This document shows positions 36,261 to 46,416 of a DNA stretch of 64,000 nt, one piece after another. How positions within the stretch are numbered: position 1 is the first letter of the stretch; every line of letters starts with the position of its first letter. This DNA comes from Alphaproteobacteria bacterium. GTDB lineage: Bacteria; Pseudomonadota; Alphaproteobacteria; UBA6615. Location of the stretch: assembly GCA_011087645.1 (NCBI GenBank), contig JAALLF010000001.1, positions 272,046 through 336,045 on the forward strand, in the 5' to 3' direction. The notes under the pieces were generated by a model, which searched no databases, was not told the DNA's origin, and worked only from the letters and a program-made list of their open reading frames with translations. The position numbers and the translations under genes were made by a program.

Positions 36261-38024
36261 TCACTCCGGCAGGCCGGCCTTGCGCAGGCTGTCAACTAGC
36301 TCATTGCGCACATCATCATTCCGAAAAGGAAAGATTCTCGTAAATTCCTTGACGTTGTAACTAGGTGCAATTTCCGAAATCGTCTTTATTGCGCCCCTGG
36401 CATCGTCGAGCCGGTCCTGTTGGACGTATGCACATGCCAAAAATAAATACGCCGGTGCAAACATCGGAGCACGCTCGAGTGCACGCTGGAATCTGTCAGT
36501 CGACTCGTCATATTCGTGCAGCAGTAGATGGGACATACCCGCAAAATGGTTCCAAAGTGGGGGCGCGAATTTGTCCATGCTGAACGCCTTCTCCAGCATC
36601 TGCAGCCCTCTTTCCGGGTTTCCCCAGTAATTTAGAATTTGGCCGAAATTCGCATTTATCTCGGCATCGTTAGGGGCTAAAGCGAGCGCCGTTTCAAAAT
36701 TCTCTATTGCCTGGTTATACCGGCGCAACCAAGCTTGTACCCAGCCCAGGTGCGAGAGCGCGAATCCGGACGTGCCGTCGAGTGCGACAGCTCTTTCCGC
36801 CAATTGGTTGGCGCGTTCCAAATCGTTATCGAACTCTGGCCACATTTGAGTCCAGCCGAAAAAATGGCCGAACGATAGATAGCCATAAGCGTCGGCAAAG
36901 TTAGGGTCGAGTTCGACAGCCGCATCGAAGAAATTTATCGCCTCGAGAAGATGCTCCTGTGAAAGCTGATAAAAGACCGCGCGTCCTTTGAGGAAGAGGT
37001 CGTAGGCTTCCGGGCTGTCGGTTTGCTTATGTTCGGTGAGCGCCTTGTCGGTTGGCGTTAGGCTTACTTGCAGGGCCGAGACGATTTGCTCGCGGATGTC
37101 GTCTTGAAACTGGAAAATATCTTCCATATCGCCATCGTAGCGTTCGGCCCAGACGTGGCCGCCGCTGGCCGCGTCGATAAGCTGCACATTCACGCGCAGC
37201 TTCGGCCCCATCTTACGGACGCTGCCTTCAAGAATGTGTCTTACGCCAAGCTGTTCGGCGGCCGCCTTCACGTCGATGGCTTGCCCCTTGAACGCGAACG
37301 ATGAATTGCGCGCAACCACGAAAAGGCCGGAAATCTTGGAGATATCGGTAATCAAATCCTCGGCCATGCCATCGGAAAAATATTCCTGTTCCGGGTCGCC
37401 GGAGAGATTGTCGAAGGGAAGGACGGCAATCGACGGCTTGTCAGGCTGCGACGGAGACTGAGGATCGGGAGCAGACATTTTCGCGCCGGACCGGTCTTCA
37501 GCGCCGACCCGGTAGACCCGCACGGGCTCATCGATATTTTTGACCGCTTGCTCGCCCATATCCTCGAACGCCAGATCAAGCTTGTAGCGAACCTGTTCAT
37601 AGACGCTGCCAGAGACACAGACCCCGCCGGGTTCGGCCAGCCCTTCAAGGCGCGCGGCTAGGTTGACGCCGTCGCCGAACAAATCCTCGCCGTCAACGAT
37701 CACATCGCCAACGTTGATGCCGATGCGAATTTCCATGCGCTGGCTTGCCGCGGTGTCGGCATTTCGTCGCGTGATCGCCAGTTGCACATCGGAAGCGTGT
37801 TGAACCGCGCCGACAGCGCTGGGAAACTCGATCAGCATACCGTCGCCGGTTGTCTTGACGATGCGCCCGCCATATTCAATGACCTTCGGGTCAAGCAGTT
37901 CTTCGCGCAACGACTTGAGCTGCGCCAGTGTGCCCGTCTCGTCCTCGCGCATGAGGCGGCTATAGCCGACAACATCGGCAGCCGAAATAGCTGCGAGTCT
38001 GCGCTGAACCTTTGCTTCGGCCAT
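36261..38024 (-). CDS. Class III adenylate/guanylate cyclase with TolB-N/FlgO-like and TPR domains
   Basis: A 587-aa cytosolic protein. Residues 1-175 are a class III cyclase catalytic domain with both metal Asp sites (SAADVVGYSRLM and KTTGDGMLIEF) and the transition-state Asn/Arg (GVNLAARLEGLAEPGG). Residues about 190-310 resemble the FlgO/TolB-N module (SIAVLPFDNLSG, LGVRHILEGSVRKMG). About six TPR-like repeats fill 330-587. No transmembrane helix is seen. cAMP or cGMP synthesis regulated by protein contacts is inferred; this domain combination is common in alphaproteobacteria. Confidence 0.9.
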   Translation of the reverse strand: MAEAKVQRRLAAISAADVVGYSRLMREDETGTLAQLKSLREELLDPKVIEYGGRIVKTTGDGMLIEFPSAVGAVQHASDVQLAITRRNADTAASQRMEIRIGINVGDVIVDGEDLFGDGVNLAARLEGLAEPGGVCVSGSVYEQVRYKLDLAFEDMGEQAVKNIDEPVRVYRVGAEDRSGAKMSAPDPQSPSQPDKPSIAVLPFDNLSGDPEQEYFSDGMAEDLITDISKISGLFVVARNSSFAFKGQAIDVKAAAEQLGVRHILEGSVRKMGPKLRVNVQLIDAASGGHVWAERYDGDMEDIFQFQDDIREQIVSALQVSLTPTDKALTEHKQTDSPEAYDLFLKGRAVFYQLSQEHLLEAINFFDAAVELDPNFADAYGYLSFGHFFGWTQMWPEFDNDLERANQLAERAVALDGTSGFALSHLGWVQAWLRRYNQAIENFETALALAPNDAEINANFGQILNYWGNPERGLQMLEKAFSMDKFAPPLWNHFAGMSHLLLHEYDESTDRFQRALERAPMFAPAYLFLACAYVQQDRLDDARGAIKTISEIAPSYNVKEFTRIFPFRNDDVRNELVDSLRKAGLPE

Positions 38025-38034
38025 TTACTGGCAT

Positions 38035-38052
38035 CTCCCCCTGAGGGGGGAG
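38035..38052. repeat. Solo REP-like palindrome
   Basis: Arms ctccccc (38035-38041) and gggggag (38046-38052) enclose a 4-base loop, between the cyclase start and accA. The core equals that of the paired palindromes at 56.75-56.86 kb. The strand and any terminator role (poly-T follows only weakly as GTTTAT) are uncertain. Confidence 0.5.
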
Positions 38053-38123
38053 TTTATGGTGGGTGTTGCAGCAAGTCTACGAACGTCCGGAGACCACCCC
38101 GCTTTCCGGACTACGCCGCGCCC

Positions 38124-39080
38124 TCAGGCCAAGCCGTTTCGCCCCATTTCCAGGAACTTCTCGCGCCGGCGGGTGCGCAATGTGTCGCCGTCGAGGCCTC
38201 TGAGGCCGTCAAGCGCGGTGGCGACGGCGTCGCCGACACTTTTAGCGGTGGCCTCGCTGTCCCGGTGAGCGCCGCCCAAGGGTTCGTCGATGATGCCGTC
38301 GATCACCGCGAACTCCAGCAGGTCGTGCGACGTGATGCGCAGCGCCTCGGCGGCGTCGCGCGCCTTCTCGCCGTCGCGCCACAGGATCGACGCGCAGCCC
38401 TCCGGCGAGATCACCGAATAGACCGAATGCTCGAGCATCAACACCGTGTTCGCCGCCGCCAGAGCAATGGCGCCGCCCGAGCCGCCCTCGCCGATCACCA
38501 CCGAGACCAGGGGTACCCGCAAGCCCAGGCATGAGCGAATCGATTCCGCGATGGCTTCGGCCTGACCGCGTTCCTCGGCCCCCGCCCCGGGATAGGCGCC
38601 AGGCGTGTCCACCAGGGTGATCACCGGCAGCCCAAAACGGTCGGCCATGGCCATCAGGCGCTGCGCCTTGCGGTAGCCCTCGGGCCGCGCCATGCCGAAA
38701 TTATGGTCGATGCGGCTGTCGGTATCATTGCCCTTCTCATGGCCGATCACGGCAACCGACCAGCCGCGAAAGCGGCCCAGCCCACCGATAATCGCGCGGT
38801 CCTCGGCATAGGCGCGGTCGCCGGCGAGCGGCGTGAAATCGGTGATCAGCGCGTCGATATAGTCGGACGCGTGGGGCCGGTTGGGATGGCGGGCGACCTG
38901 TACGCGCTGCCACGGGGTCAGCTTGTCGTAGGTCTGGCGCAGCATTTTCTCGGCCTGGGTCTGCAGCTTGCCCACCTCGTCGGCGATGTTGAGTTCCTCG
39001 CCATCGGAGAGATGGCGCAGTTCCTCGATCTTGCCTTCCAGCTCGGCGACCGATTTTTCGAAATCCAGAAAGTGACGCAT
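38124..39080 (-). CDS. accA: Acetyl-CoA carboxylase carboxyltransferase subunit alpha
   Basis: With AccD it transfers carboxyl from biotin to acetyl-CoA, the first committed step of fatty acid synthesis. The 318-aa protein shows the N-terminal [18 protein letters not shown] helix, [17 protein letters not shown], and the carboxyltransferase core [18 protein letters not shown] and [17 protein letters not shown]. It lies 9 bp after xerD and is the last gene of the minus-strand operon smORF, exported protein, xerD, accA. Confidence 0.98.
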   Translation of the reverse strand: MRHFLDFEKSVAELEGKIEELRHLSDGEELNIADEVGKLQTQAEKMLRQTYDKLTPWQRVQVARHPNRPHASDYIDALITDFTPLAGDRAYAEDRAIIGGLGRFRGWSVAVIGHEKGNDTDSRIDHNFGMARPEGYRKAQRLMAMADRFGLPVITLVDTPGAYPGAGAEERGQAEAIAESIRSCLGLRVPLVSVVIGEGGSGGAIALAAANTVLMLEHSVYSVISPEGCASILWRDGEKARDAAEALRITSHDLLEFAVIDGIIDEPLGGAHRDSEATAKSVGDAVATALDGLRGLDGDTLRTRRREKFLEMGRNGLA

Positions 39081-39089
39081 GGGCGCTAT

Positions 39090-40064
39090 CTAGCGGGCCG
39101 GCGCGCGCTGAGCAAGGGGATGGCGCTCACTCACCAATTGCCGTAATCGCGCGTCGAGCACATGGGTGTAAATTTGGGTGGTGGAGATGTCGGAATGGCC
39201 GAGCATTTTCTGTACGCTACGCAAATCCGCCTCATGGTTCAGCAGGTGAGTGGCGAAGGCGTGGCGCAGAACGTGCGGGCTGACCCGCCGAGGTTCGATG
39301 CCAGCGGCGCCCGCCAATTCCTTCAGCATCTGGAAAAACCGTTGCCGCGACATGGGCTGGCCCTGACGCCCGGGAAACAGGAAGGTATTTTTCCGGTCGC
39401 GGCCAACGAATCCTTCGCGTACCGCTAGATAGGCGCGCACCGCATCGCGCGCCGGCTCGTTCAGCGGCACCATACGCTCGCGGTCGCCCTTGCCGCGCAC
39501 CACGATGACCCGCGGATCACGCTGCATCGCCGCCAGTGGCAAACCGACCAACTCGCTGGCCCGCATACCCGTCGCGTAGCACAGCTCAACCATGGCCTTA
39601 AGCCGCAACCCCTCGGCGCCGGGCCGGTCGGCGGCGGCAGCCAACAGGGCCGAGACTTCCTCTTCGCTTAAAATTTTCGGCAACGAACGCCCCGGGCGGG
39701 GGCTTTCCAGCACGCTGGTGGGATCGTCAGCGCGCAGGCCCTCGGTGTGGAGAAAGCGGTAAAACATCCGCAACGCCGACATCCGCCGCGCCACCGTGCG
39801 CGCCGCCATGCCCCGCGTCTCGAGGCTTTTGAGATAGCGCCGCAAGGCCTCGGTGGTGGCCTTATCGAGCACCGCCTTCGCGGTCTCGTTTTTCCCTGCC
39901 AGCACAGCAGCGCAATCGGCCAAATCGCGCTGGTAGGACTCCACCGTATTCCTCGCCGCGCCGCGCTCGGCGATGAGCATTTCCAAAAAGGCTTCGAGAT
40001 ATCGGCTGATCGCCGCGGGCGGTAATTTTTCCGAACCACCGCGCCGCCTTACGGCCCGACTCAT
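39090..40064 (-). CDS. xerD: Site-specific tyrosine recombinase XerD
   Basis: With XerC it resolves chromosome dimers at dif. The 324-aa length is normal. An N-terminal SAM-like domain (AARNTVESYQRDLADC) precedes the catalytic domain, whose residues are visible: Arg in GMRASELVGLP, Lys in VVRGKGDRERMVPL, HVLRHAFATHLL, GHSDISTTQIYTH with the nucleophilic Tyr. The start codon overlaps the stop of the upstream exported-protein gene (ATGA). Confidence 0.95.
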   Translation of the reverse strand: MSRAVRRRGGSEKLPPAAISRYLEAFLEMLIAERGAARNTVESYQRDLADCAAVLAGKNETAKAVLDKATTEALRRYLKSLETRGMAARTVARRMSALRMFYRFLHTEGLRADDPTSVLESPRPGRSLPKILSEEEVSALLAAAADRPGAEGLRLKAMVELCYATGMRASELVGLPLAAMQRDPRVIVVRGKGDRERMVPLNEPARDAVRAYLAVREGFVGRDRKNTFLFPGRQGQPMSRQRFFQMLKELAGAAGIEPRRVSPHVLRHAFATHLLNHEADLRSVQKMLGHSDISTTQIYTHVLDARLRQLVSERHPLAQRAPAR

Positions 40065-41951
40065 GGTGATGCGGTCACGGCAACTTCGAGAGCAAAGCCC
40101 CGCGCCGCGCTCGACAGGCCGGCGCGCCGCAACGCCGCGACGATGCCGTGGACCGCCGCCGGATGAAGCTGCGATAATTCATCTTCACCGACGGCGAGTA
40201 GCGCATAGAGCGCGGTTTCCGCGACCTTACCGGCGGTGGACGCGCGCTGCAGACCGACCCAGATGTCGAGCGGCGGAAACGCCGTCGCGGTGGGTTCCGC
40301 CGCTTCCGCGCGCAACCAAAACGCTTCCGATACCTGTTCGCCCAAGGCGTCGAACAGGGCCAAGTTCGTGGCGATGGTGGCGATCCCGTTGGCGCCTTCG
40401 ATCTCTTGCAGGGCGATCCATTGCGCCAACCGACGGTCGTCCCACGGGAAGCGCGTGTTGCGCACCGTCCTCGCATTGGTCGCCCCGGGGATTGAGGTCA
40501 CGGTGCGTTGACCGGATTGATCGAAGACCCGCGCCTGGACGCCGCCGGTTTGCCGCGCCGCGTCGCTGGTGCCCTCACCGCTCGCCATGCGCAGCGCCGG
40601 CCACATCCAGGTCAGCGCGGTGGCGGCCGCTTCGTCGGCGCTGCCCCGGCTGTTGGCGCTGCGGAACCAGCCAATCGCCTGATCGACCTCACCGCTGGCC
40701 AAGCTCGCGGCGATCGCCTCGCCGGCGAACCATGAGAAAGCCGGCGTCGGATCGACCTGACGCAATTGCGGCGCCATCAGCCGCGCCGCCAGCCGCCAAT
40801 CCTGCTGGTCCGCCGCCAGCCGCAACATCTCGCGCAAAACTTCGGCGCGCGCCACGGCGATATTTTGGCTACTGGCAGCGAGATACATAACCGCCAGGCG
40901 TAATTCCGGCGAAGCATTCGCCGGCTCCAACAGCACCGCCGTCACCTCTTCCGCACCGACGCCTACCCCGGCATAAATGTCCGCCAGTTCGACCGGCGAG
41001 AGGGCGATCCGTGTCGGTTGTGCTGGCGACCGCTTTCAGCAGGCTGGGGCTATCGGCCTCGGCCAGCCAGGACGGCACCCGCCCCCCGGCGGCGCGGATC
41101 AGCGCCAGGTTCAAGGCGCTCGCCTGACCTACGGTGGCGAGCTGTTTCTCGGTCGGTTTGGCGCCCGAGATAATGGTGTTAGCAAGCTCGAAAAATACCG
41201 TGTCCTGCGCCAGATTTTGTTCGCGCAACAGCTCCAAGCCGAGCACCGCCTCGGAAAATTTCTGATCTAGTAACTGGCAGAAAACCAGCGCCTTTTGTCC
41301 GAATTCGGAAACAAAACCAGCGTTCGCCGCTTCAACCGCGCCGCACGCACCGGCGAAATCGGCGCTCAGCAACCGCGCCTGGATGGCCGGTTCGATCAAG
41401 TTCTCCGGCAGCGCCCGCGCCGAGACCGCGTGCAACAGCCGGTCGGCATCCTCCGCCGCGCCCAGCGCGATCAATTTTTCCACCCGCAGTCTAACCAGAC
41501 CGATGTCACCGCGCGCGCTGGCCGGCGGTTCGGCGGCCACCAGCAGCACGCTGCGCGCCAGATCGTGAGCGGCATCGCTGGCCAACCGTTCCGGCAGCGC
41601 GGTGACCAGACGTTCGGCGACCGCGCGCGACGTGCCGCGCCACATATCAGTGGTCAGACCGCTTGCGGCATCGCCCGACACGCCCACCGCATCCTTGGCG
41701 ACCGTACCCAAGCCGCGGACACGCACGCTGCTGTCGTTTGCGCCGGGGATCGAGCGCAGGGTACCCGACCTGCCCGTCGTATCGGGCGCAGATTGCGGAC
41801 GCGAGGTGTCACCATCCGATGCCGGCGGCACCAGCGATACCGGCGCCCGCGATTGGGCTAGGGCCGACCCCTGCACGGTGAAAGATGCGGCAGCAGCGAT
41901 CGCGATGACCGTGGCCGCGCGGCAGAGCCGATCAGCGCGGGAAGCGATCAT
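40061..41951 (-). pseudogene. Exported alphaproteobacterial protein, interrupted by a frameshift
   Basis: Two open frames in different phases make one apparent protein. The 5' part (41951 down to 40869) has a signal peptide (AATVIAIAAAASFTVQG...ALAQ) and helical-repeat character. Near 41004-41015 the coding sense passes to the +1 phase, where RIALSPVELADIYAG continues to the stop at 40061. The 3' piece also has an ATG at 40945. The downstream stop overlaps xerD and the upstream start overlaps the 43-aa gene, so the operon structure is intact. A sequencing error, a real mutation or programmed shifting are all possible. The function is unknown; the family sits next to aroK/xerD in Rhodospirillales-type genomes. 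Confidence 0.75.
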
Positions 41952-42063
41952 CCGGGATCACCTTTTCAATCTGCTGATCGGGTGCCGGAATGTCCCAGGT
42001 CGCCAGGAACACGGCGCCTCCCACCAACACCACAAGACTCAATGCAATTAATATTTTCAGCAC
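41932..42063 (-). CDS. 43-residue single-pass membrane protein, coupled to the next gene
   Basis: A GTG at 42063 opens a 43-aa frame. It begins with a transmembrane helix (KILIALSLVVLVGGAVFLAT) and ends with the charged tail PAPDQQIEKVIPDDRFPR. A stop codon lies just upstream, so the frame cannot extend. Its last 20 bases overlap the start of the exported protein gene, suggesting translational coupling and membrane co-location of the products. Coding character is supported by the clean TM-plus-tail layout and the operon position. The ribosome site is weak (GATAGG). Confidence 0.75.
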   Translation of the reverse strand: MLKILIALSLVVLVGGAVFLATWDIPAPDQQIEKVIPDDRFPR

Positions 42064-42229
42064 CTTATCGCCTATCCCGGTCTATCTGATCGTTTGATTA
42101 CAGTGACGCGCCACCGCCGCCCCCTTAAGATGCGACGCGCGACAGAAACGGCGGCGCTGTGATAGTTTGCAAACATGGCGATTCCGCGGCAAGCGCTATT
42201 GCAGCCTGGCGATGATATAATAGCAGCGA

Positions 42230-42826
42230 ATGATCGAGTCTGAGCAAATAACCGACGATGGCAGCAGCCAAGACGGCCCAACCGATGTGGCGGGCGCCGG
42301 CAAACAGACCATCGTCATGGTCGGCCTGATGGGGGCCGGTAAAACGTCGATCGGGCGTCGCCTGGCCGCGCGCCTTGGCCTGCCGTTTGTCGATGCCGAC
42401 GACGAGATCGAGGCGGCGGCGGGATCGTCGATCCCCGATATATTCGAACGGCTGGGCGAGCAGAGCTTTCGCGACGGCGAACGGCGCGTCATCGCACGCC
42501 TGCTCGACGGCCCGCCGGTTGTGCTGGCCACCGGCGGCGGCGCGTTTATGGATGCCGAGACCCGCGCGCGGATCGCCGCCAAGGGTATTTCCGTTTGGCT
42601 GCGCGCCGATCTCGACACCCTGGTGCGCCGGACAGCGCGGCGCGACGACCGTCCGCTGTTAAAAAACGGCGATCCCAAGGAAATCCTCACTCGGCTGATG
42701 GAAATCCGCTATCCGGTGTATCAGCAGGCCGACATTGCCGTCGACAGCCTCGACACCCCGACCGAGGAAACCCTACAGGCCGTAATCGACGCGCTTGAGG
42801 CGCGCCGCGCCGCGGAGACATCATGA
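42230..42826 (+). CDS. aroK: Shikimate kinase
   Basis: Phosphorylates shikimate in aromatic amino acid synthesis. The P-loop [15 protein letters not shown] lies near 29-43, DADDEIE (shikimate/Mg site) near 54-60, and the GGGAFMD substrate loop near 103-109; the lid region is [12 protein letters not shown]. The 198-aa length includes a short N-terminal extension. The stop overlaps aroB (ATGA), forming the standard aroKB unit, divergent from the 43-aa gene. Confidence 0.97.
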   Translation: MIESEQITDDGSSQDGPTDVAGAGKQTIVMVGLMGAGKTSIGRRLAARLGLPFVDADDEIEAAAGSSIPDIFERLGEQSFRDGERRVIARLLDGPPVVLATGGGAFMDAETRARIAAKGISVWLRADLDTLVRRTARRDDRPLLKNGDPKEILTRLMEIRYPVYQQADIAVDSLDTPTEETLQAVIDALEARRAAETS

Positions 42827-43956
42827 CAGCGAACCCCGCCGACGGGCCGACCGAGCAAATCACCGTCGATCTCGGTCAACGCAGCTACGATATTCTTATC
42901 GGGCCCGGACTGGTCGATAGCGCCGGCGCCGAGATCGCCGCGCGGCTGACGACCCCGCGCGCCTTCATCATTACCGATACCAATGTAGCGCCGCTGTTGA
43001 GCGATCGCCTGGCCGCCAGCCTTACCGCCGCCGGCATCGACCACCAGACCATCGTGTTGCCCGCCGGCGAAGCCACCAAATCCTTCGGGCCGTTCGAAAA
43101 ATTGGTCAGCGAGCTGTTGCGGCGCGGTGTCGAACGGGCGACCACGCTGGTGGCGCTCGGCGGCGGCGTGATCGGCGACATCACCGGGTTCGCCGCCAGC
43201 ACACTGTTGCGCGGCATCAACTATGTTCAGGTGCCGACCACCTTGCTGGCCCAGGTCGACAGCTCGGTCGGCGGCAAGACGGCGATCAACGCCGGCAATG
43301 GCAAGAACCTGGTCGGCAGCTTTTACCAGCCCCGCCTGGTGCTCGCCGACACCCAGACCCTTGATACCCTGCCGAAACGCGAATTGCTGGCCGGCTATGC
43401 GGAAGTGGTCAAATACGGCCTGCTCGGCGACGCTGAATTTTTCGCCTGGCTCGAGGCCAATGGCGCGGCGGTCTTGTCGGGCGACGACAGCGCACGCATC
43501 CACGCAGTGGCCAAGAGCTGCCGTATGAAGGCGGCTATCGTCGCCGAGGACGAGCACGAACGCGGCCAGCGCGCGCTACTTAATCTTGGCCACACCTTCG
43601 CCCACGCGCTGGAAGCCGAGACCGGTTTCGGCGACAAGTTGTTGCACGGCGAGGCCGTCGCCATCGGCATGGTTCTGGCCTTCGAGCTGTCGGCCCGGCT
43701 GAATTTGTGCCCACCGAATGACGTCGCCCGGGTGCGCCAGCATTTGGCAGCCGTCGGCTTGTCGACCGATCCGCCGCCACACCCCAAGGGACAGTGGGAC
43801 ATTGCGCGCCTGATCTCGCTGATCGGCGCCGACAAGAAGGTCGCCCAGGGAAAACCTGTGTTCGTTCTCGCGCGCACCATCGGCGACGCCTTCATCGCGC
43901 GCGATATCGACCTGACCGACGTCGAGGCGATTCTGGGACGCGCCGTCGCCGCTTAA
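42823..43956 (+). CDS. aroB: 3-dehydroquinate synthase
   Basis: Converts DAHP to 3-dehydroquinate using NAD+ and a metal. The 377-aa protein shows [14 protein letters not shown] near 80, [17 protein letters not shown] near 111, [20 protein letters not shown] near 138, and metal-ligand histidines in [11 protein letters not shown] and [11 protein letters not shown]. It starts within the end of aroK. Confidence 0.98.
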   Translation: MTANPADGPTEQITVDLGQRSYDILIGPGLVDSAGAEIAARLTTPRAFIITDTNVAPLLSDRLAASLTAAGIDHQTIVLPAGEATKSFGPFEKLVSELLRRGVERATTLVALGGGVIGDITGFAASTLLRGINYVQVPTTLLAQVDSSVGGKTAINAGNGKNLVGSFYQPRLVLADTQTLDTLPKRELLAGYAEVVKYGLLGDAEFFAWLEANGAAVLSGDDSARIHAVAKSCRMKAAIVAEDEHERGQRALLNLGHTFAHALEAETGFGDKLLHGEAVAIGMVLAFELSARLNLCPPNDVARVRQHLAAVGLSTDPPPHPKGQWDIARLISLIGADKKVAQGKPVFVLARTIGDAFIARDIDLTDVEAILGRAVAA

Positions 43957-43994
43957 CTCCCGAACCCCCCAGAACCCCATGAAGCGAGGTAGAC

Positions 43995-45263
43995 ATGACT
44001 GATCCCGTCATCCTGATCGTTATCGCGATCATTGTCCTCCTCTTGCTCTCGGCGTTTTTCTCCGGCTCCGAGACCGCACTGACCGGCGCCTCGCGGCCGC
44101 GCATGCACCAACTCGAGCTCGACGGCAATCGGCGCGCTGGCATGGTCAACGGGCTGCGCCAACGCCAGGAGCGTTTGATCGGCAGCATTTTGGTCGGCAA
44201 TAACATCGTCAATATCCTCGCCGCCTCCCTAGCGACCAGCGCGCTTATCGAGCTGTTTGGCGATGCCGGCGTGTTTTATGCAACCATGATCATGACGCTG
44301 CTGGTTTTGATATTTTCCGAGGTGTTGCCGAAAACCTATGCGATCCGTCATGCCGACCAGGTGGCGCTGGTCGCCGCGCCCATATTGCGGCCGATCGTCG
44401 TTTTGTTTTCGCCGGTTATGCATGTCGTCGAGGCGATCGTACGCAACCTGTTGCACGTCGCCGGCGACCGCTCGACGGCAACAAGCAGCGCCGCCCACGA
44501 AGAGGAAATTCGCGGCGCCGTCGGCCTGCACGCCGACGCCGACGAGACCGCCGCGACCGAGGGCGTGATGCTGCGCGGGGTCCTCGACTTGGACGATGTG
44601 GAAGTCGGCGAGATCATGACCCATCGCACGGATATGGAAATGGTCGACGCCGAGCTATCGCCAGCGCAAATCATCGCCCAGATTCTGCACAGCCCGTTCA
44701 CCCGGCTGCCGCTCTACCGCGACAACTCGGACAATGTCATCGGCGTCCTCCACGCCAAGGCCCTGTTGCGTGAAGTGCAAAACCAGAACAGCCATATCGA
44801 GGACATCGATGTGCCGGCGCTCGCCGCCGAACCCTGGTTCGTGCCCGAATCGACCGACTGCCTCAGCCAGTTGCACGCCTTTCGCCAACGTGGCGAACAT
44901 TCCGCGCTGGTTGTCGACGAGTATGGCGCCCTGCAAGGCGTGGTATCGCTGGAAGATATTATAGAGGAGATCGTCGGTGAGATTGACGACGAGTATGATG
45001 TTCCGGTGAACGGCGTCCAACGCCAGGAAGACGGTTCGTGCATCGTCGACGGTCGGGTCACTATTCGCGACCTCAATCGCGAACTTTCGTGGAACCTGCC
45101 GGACGAGGAGGCCGCGACAATCGCCGGCCTGGTGTTGCACGAGGCCCGGTCTATCCCCAACGAGGGCCAAAGTTTCACCTTTTATGGCTTTCGCTTCGAC
45201 ATATTGCGACGTGAAGGCAACCAGATACGTTCGCTACGGGTTACCCGGGTGGACACAAAGTGA
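43995..45263 (+). CDS. CNNM/CorC-type transporter-associated protein (DUF21, CBS pair, CorC_HlyC)
   Basis: A 422-aa inner-membrane protein. A DUF21 domain has about four hydrophobic segments (1-190, starting VILIVIAIIVLLLLSAFFSG with SGSETAL). Two CBS motifs follow (EIMTHRTDMEMVDAE, FTRLPLYRDN; HSALVVDEYGALQGVVSLED), then a CorC_HlyC C-terminal domain. The family is implicated in Mg2+/Co2+ homeostasis; old annotations call it hemolysin. It follows aroB by 38 bp, a common alphaproteobacterial neighbour. Confidence 0.93.
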   Translation: MTDPVILIVIAIIVLLLLSAFFSGSETALTGASRPRMHQLELDGNRRAGMVNGLRQRQERLIGSILVGNNIVNILAASLATSALIELFGDAGVFYATMIMTLLVLIFSEVLPKTYAIRHADQVALVAAPILRPIVVLFSPVMHVVEAIVRNLLHVAGDRSTATSSAAHEEEIRGAVGLHADADETAATEGVMLRGVLDLDDVEVGEIMTHRTDMEMVDAELSPAQIIAQILHSPFTRLPLYRDNSDNVIGVLHAKALLREVQNQNSHIEDIDVPALAAEPWFVPESTDCLSQLHAFRQRGEHSALVVDEYGALQGVVSLEDIIEEIVGEIDDEYDVPVNGVQRQEDGSCIVDGRVTIRDLNRELSWNLPDEEAATIAGLVLHEARSIPNEGQSFTFYGFRFDILRREGNQIRSLRVTRVDTK

Positions 45264-45366
45264 CAGCCAAGCACTGTCGGTGATCGTCAATCACCACGGC
45301 GCGACGGCCTTGACCGCCTGCGATCAGAACTATATTCCGGCCCTTCTCGACCACAGGAGTTAGCGG

Positions 45367-45927
45367 ATGCCCCTTTCGCCGCCCCAACCGCGTGAACATA
45401 TTCACACGCGCGACGTCACCTGCGCCGGCTACCGGCGTGAAGATGGATTGTGGGATATTGAAGGCCACCTGACCGATACCAAGACCTATGCGTTCGGCAA
45501 CGAAGAGCGCGGCGAGGTTGCCCCCGGTGTACCCGTCCACGAAATGTGGATCCGGCTCACCGTCACCGACACCATGGAGATCAAAGAGGTTGAGGCAGCG
45601 ACCGATTTCAGCCCCTTTTCCATATGCCGCGAAGTGGCGCCTAACTTTCAGCGTCTCATCGGCCTGCGGATCGGGCCGGGTTGGCGTAAGAAAGTTTTAG
45701 CGCAGGTCGGCGGTGTCGAGGGCTGCACCCATATTGTTGAGCTATTGGGCCCTGTGGCCACGACCGCCTATCAGACGATTATGCCGATCAAAAATCGTGA
45801 ACAGCCGGATACCGGCAAGGTATCGAATAAAGCCCCGCGCTTGCTAAACACCTGTCATGCGTTCCGCAGCGATGGGCCAAAGACCAAAGAGTTTTGGCCT
45901 GAGTTTTACGACGGGCCCGAGGTGTAG
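45367..45927 (+). CDS. DUF2889 family protein
   Basis: A 186-aa soluble protein with the DUF2889 pattern: HTRDVTCAGYRREDGLWDIE, HLTDTKTYAF, PVHEMWIRLTVTD, GLRIGPGWRKKV and GCTHIVELLGPVATTAYQT. The function is unknown. GGAGT lies 6 bases upstream of the ATG. It faces the ribbon-helix-helix gene. Confidence 0.83.
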   Translation: MPLSPPQPREHIHTRDVTCAGYRREDGLWDIEGHLTDTKTYAFGNEERGEVAPGVPVHEMWIRLTVTDTMEIKEVEAATDFSPFSICREVAPNFQRLIGLRIGPGWRKKVLAQVGGVEGCTHIVELLGPVATTAYQTIMPIKNREQPDTGKVSNKAPRLLNTCHAFRSDGPKTKEFWPEFYDGPEV

Positions 45928-45939
45928 CCCGGGGACGAA

Positions 45940-46278
45940 TTAACCGGTGGCGCGAAATCGCTGGGCCGCCAAGGGATATTCCTCGGCCTGCGACGGGTCG
46001 GTATAATCCCGCTCGACGGTTGCGAACGGTCGCCGTAGCGGTTCCGCGAACCGCTCAGCCCGCCGCACCATATAGGATGCGATAAATACCCGGATCGCCG
46101 CCGTCCGCGACAAGTCGCCCGCGCCACGATCAACCTGGCCGCACAATTCATCCATGCTCAGATCTTCAAGCTGGGCAATGTCGGCCAGTCCTGACCAAAA
46201 TTCCGGCTCCAGCCGAATACTGGTCCGGTGACCGTTTACAGTGATGTTGCGATTAATCAACATCTCGGAAGTCTCCAT
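45940..46278 (-). CDS. Ribbon-helix-helix domain protein
   Basis: A 112-aa protein. The RHH core is INRNITVNGHRTSIRLEPEF followed by WSGLADIAQLEDLSMDEL (about 4-45), a DNA-binding dimer fold used by repressors of this family. The C-terminal half has an RTAAIRVFIASYMVRR helix. The frame opens at 46290; the ATG at 46278 is preferred because it places the RHH at the N-terminus. The target is unknown. Confidence 0.8.
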   Translation of the reverse strand: METSEMLINRNITVNGHRTSIRLEPEFWSGLADIAQLEDLSMDELCGQVDRGAGDLSRTAAIRVFIASYMVRRAERFAEPLRRPFATVERDYTDPSQAEEYPLAAQRFRATG

Positions 46279-46416
46279 TTTAACCCGCACATACGCCGTT
46301 TATTCGGCGCTGCACCTAAAGCTGGACGTAACGTAATGCCCGCCCGTTGGTTCTGCAACATAAATTTAATATATGTTTCATATCAATTAAAGGTTAAAAA
46401 GTGATGAATAATAAAC

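Noticed and set aside
42721..43557. 278-aa minus-strand open frame opposite aroB
   Set aside because: It covers the dehydroquinate synthase active-site coding region and has no recognisable content.
45279..45295. Small inverted repeat ggtgat/atcacc between the CorC-type gene and the DUF2889 gene
   Set aside because: Six-bp arms with no T-run; too short to call a terminator or operator.
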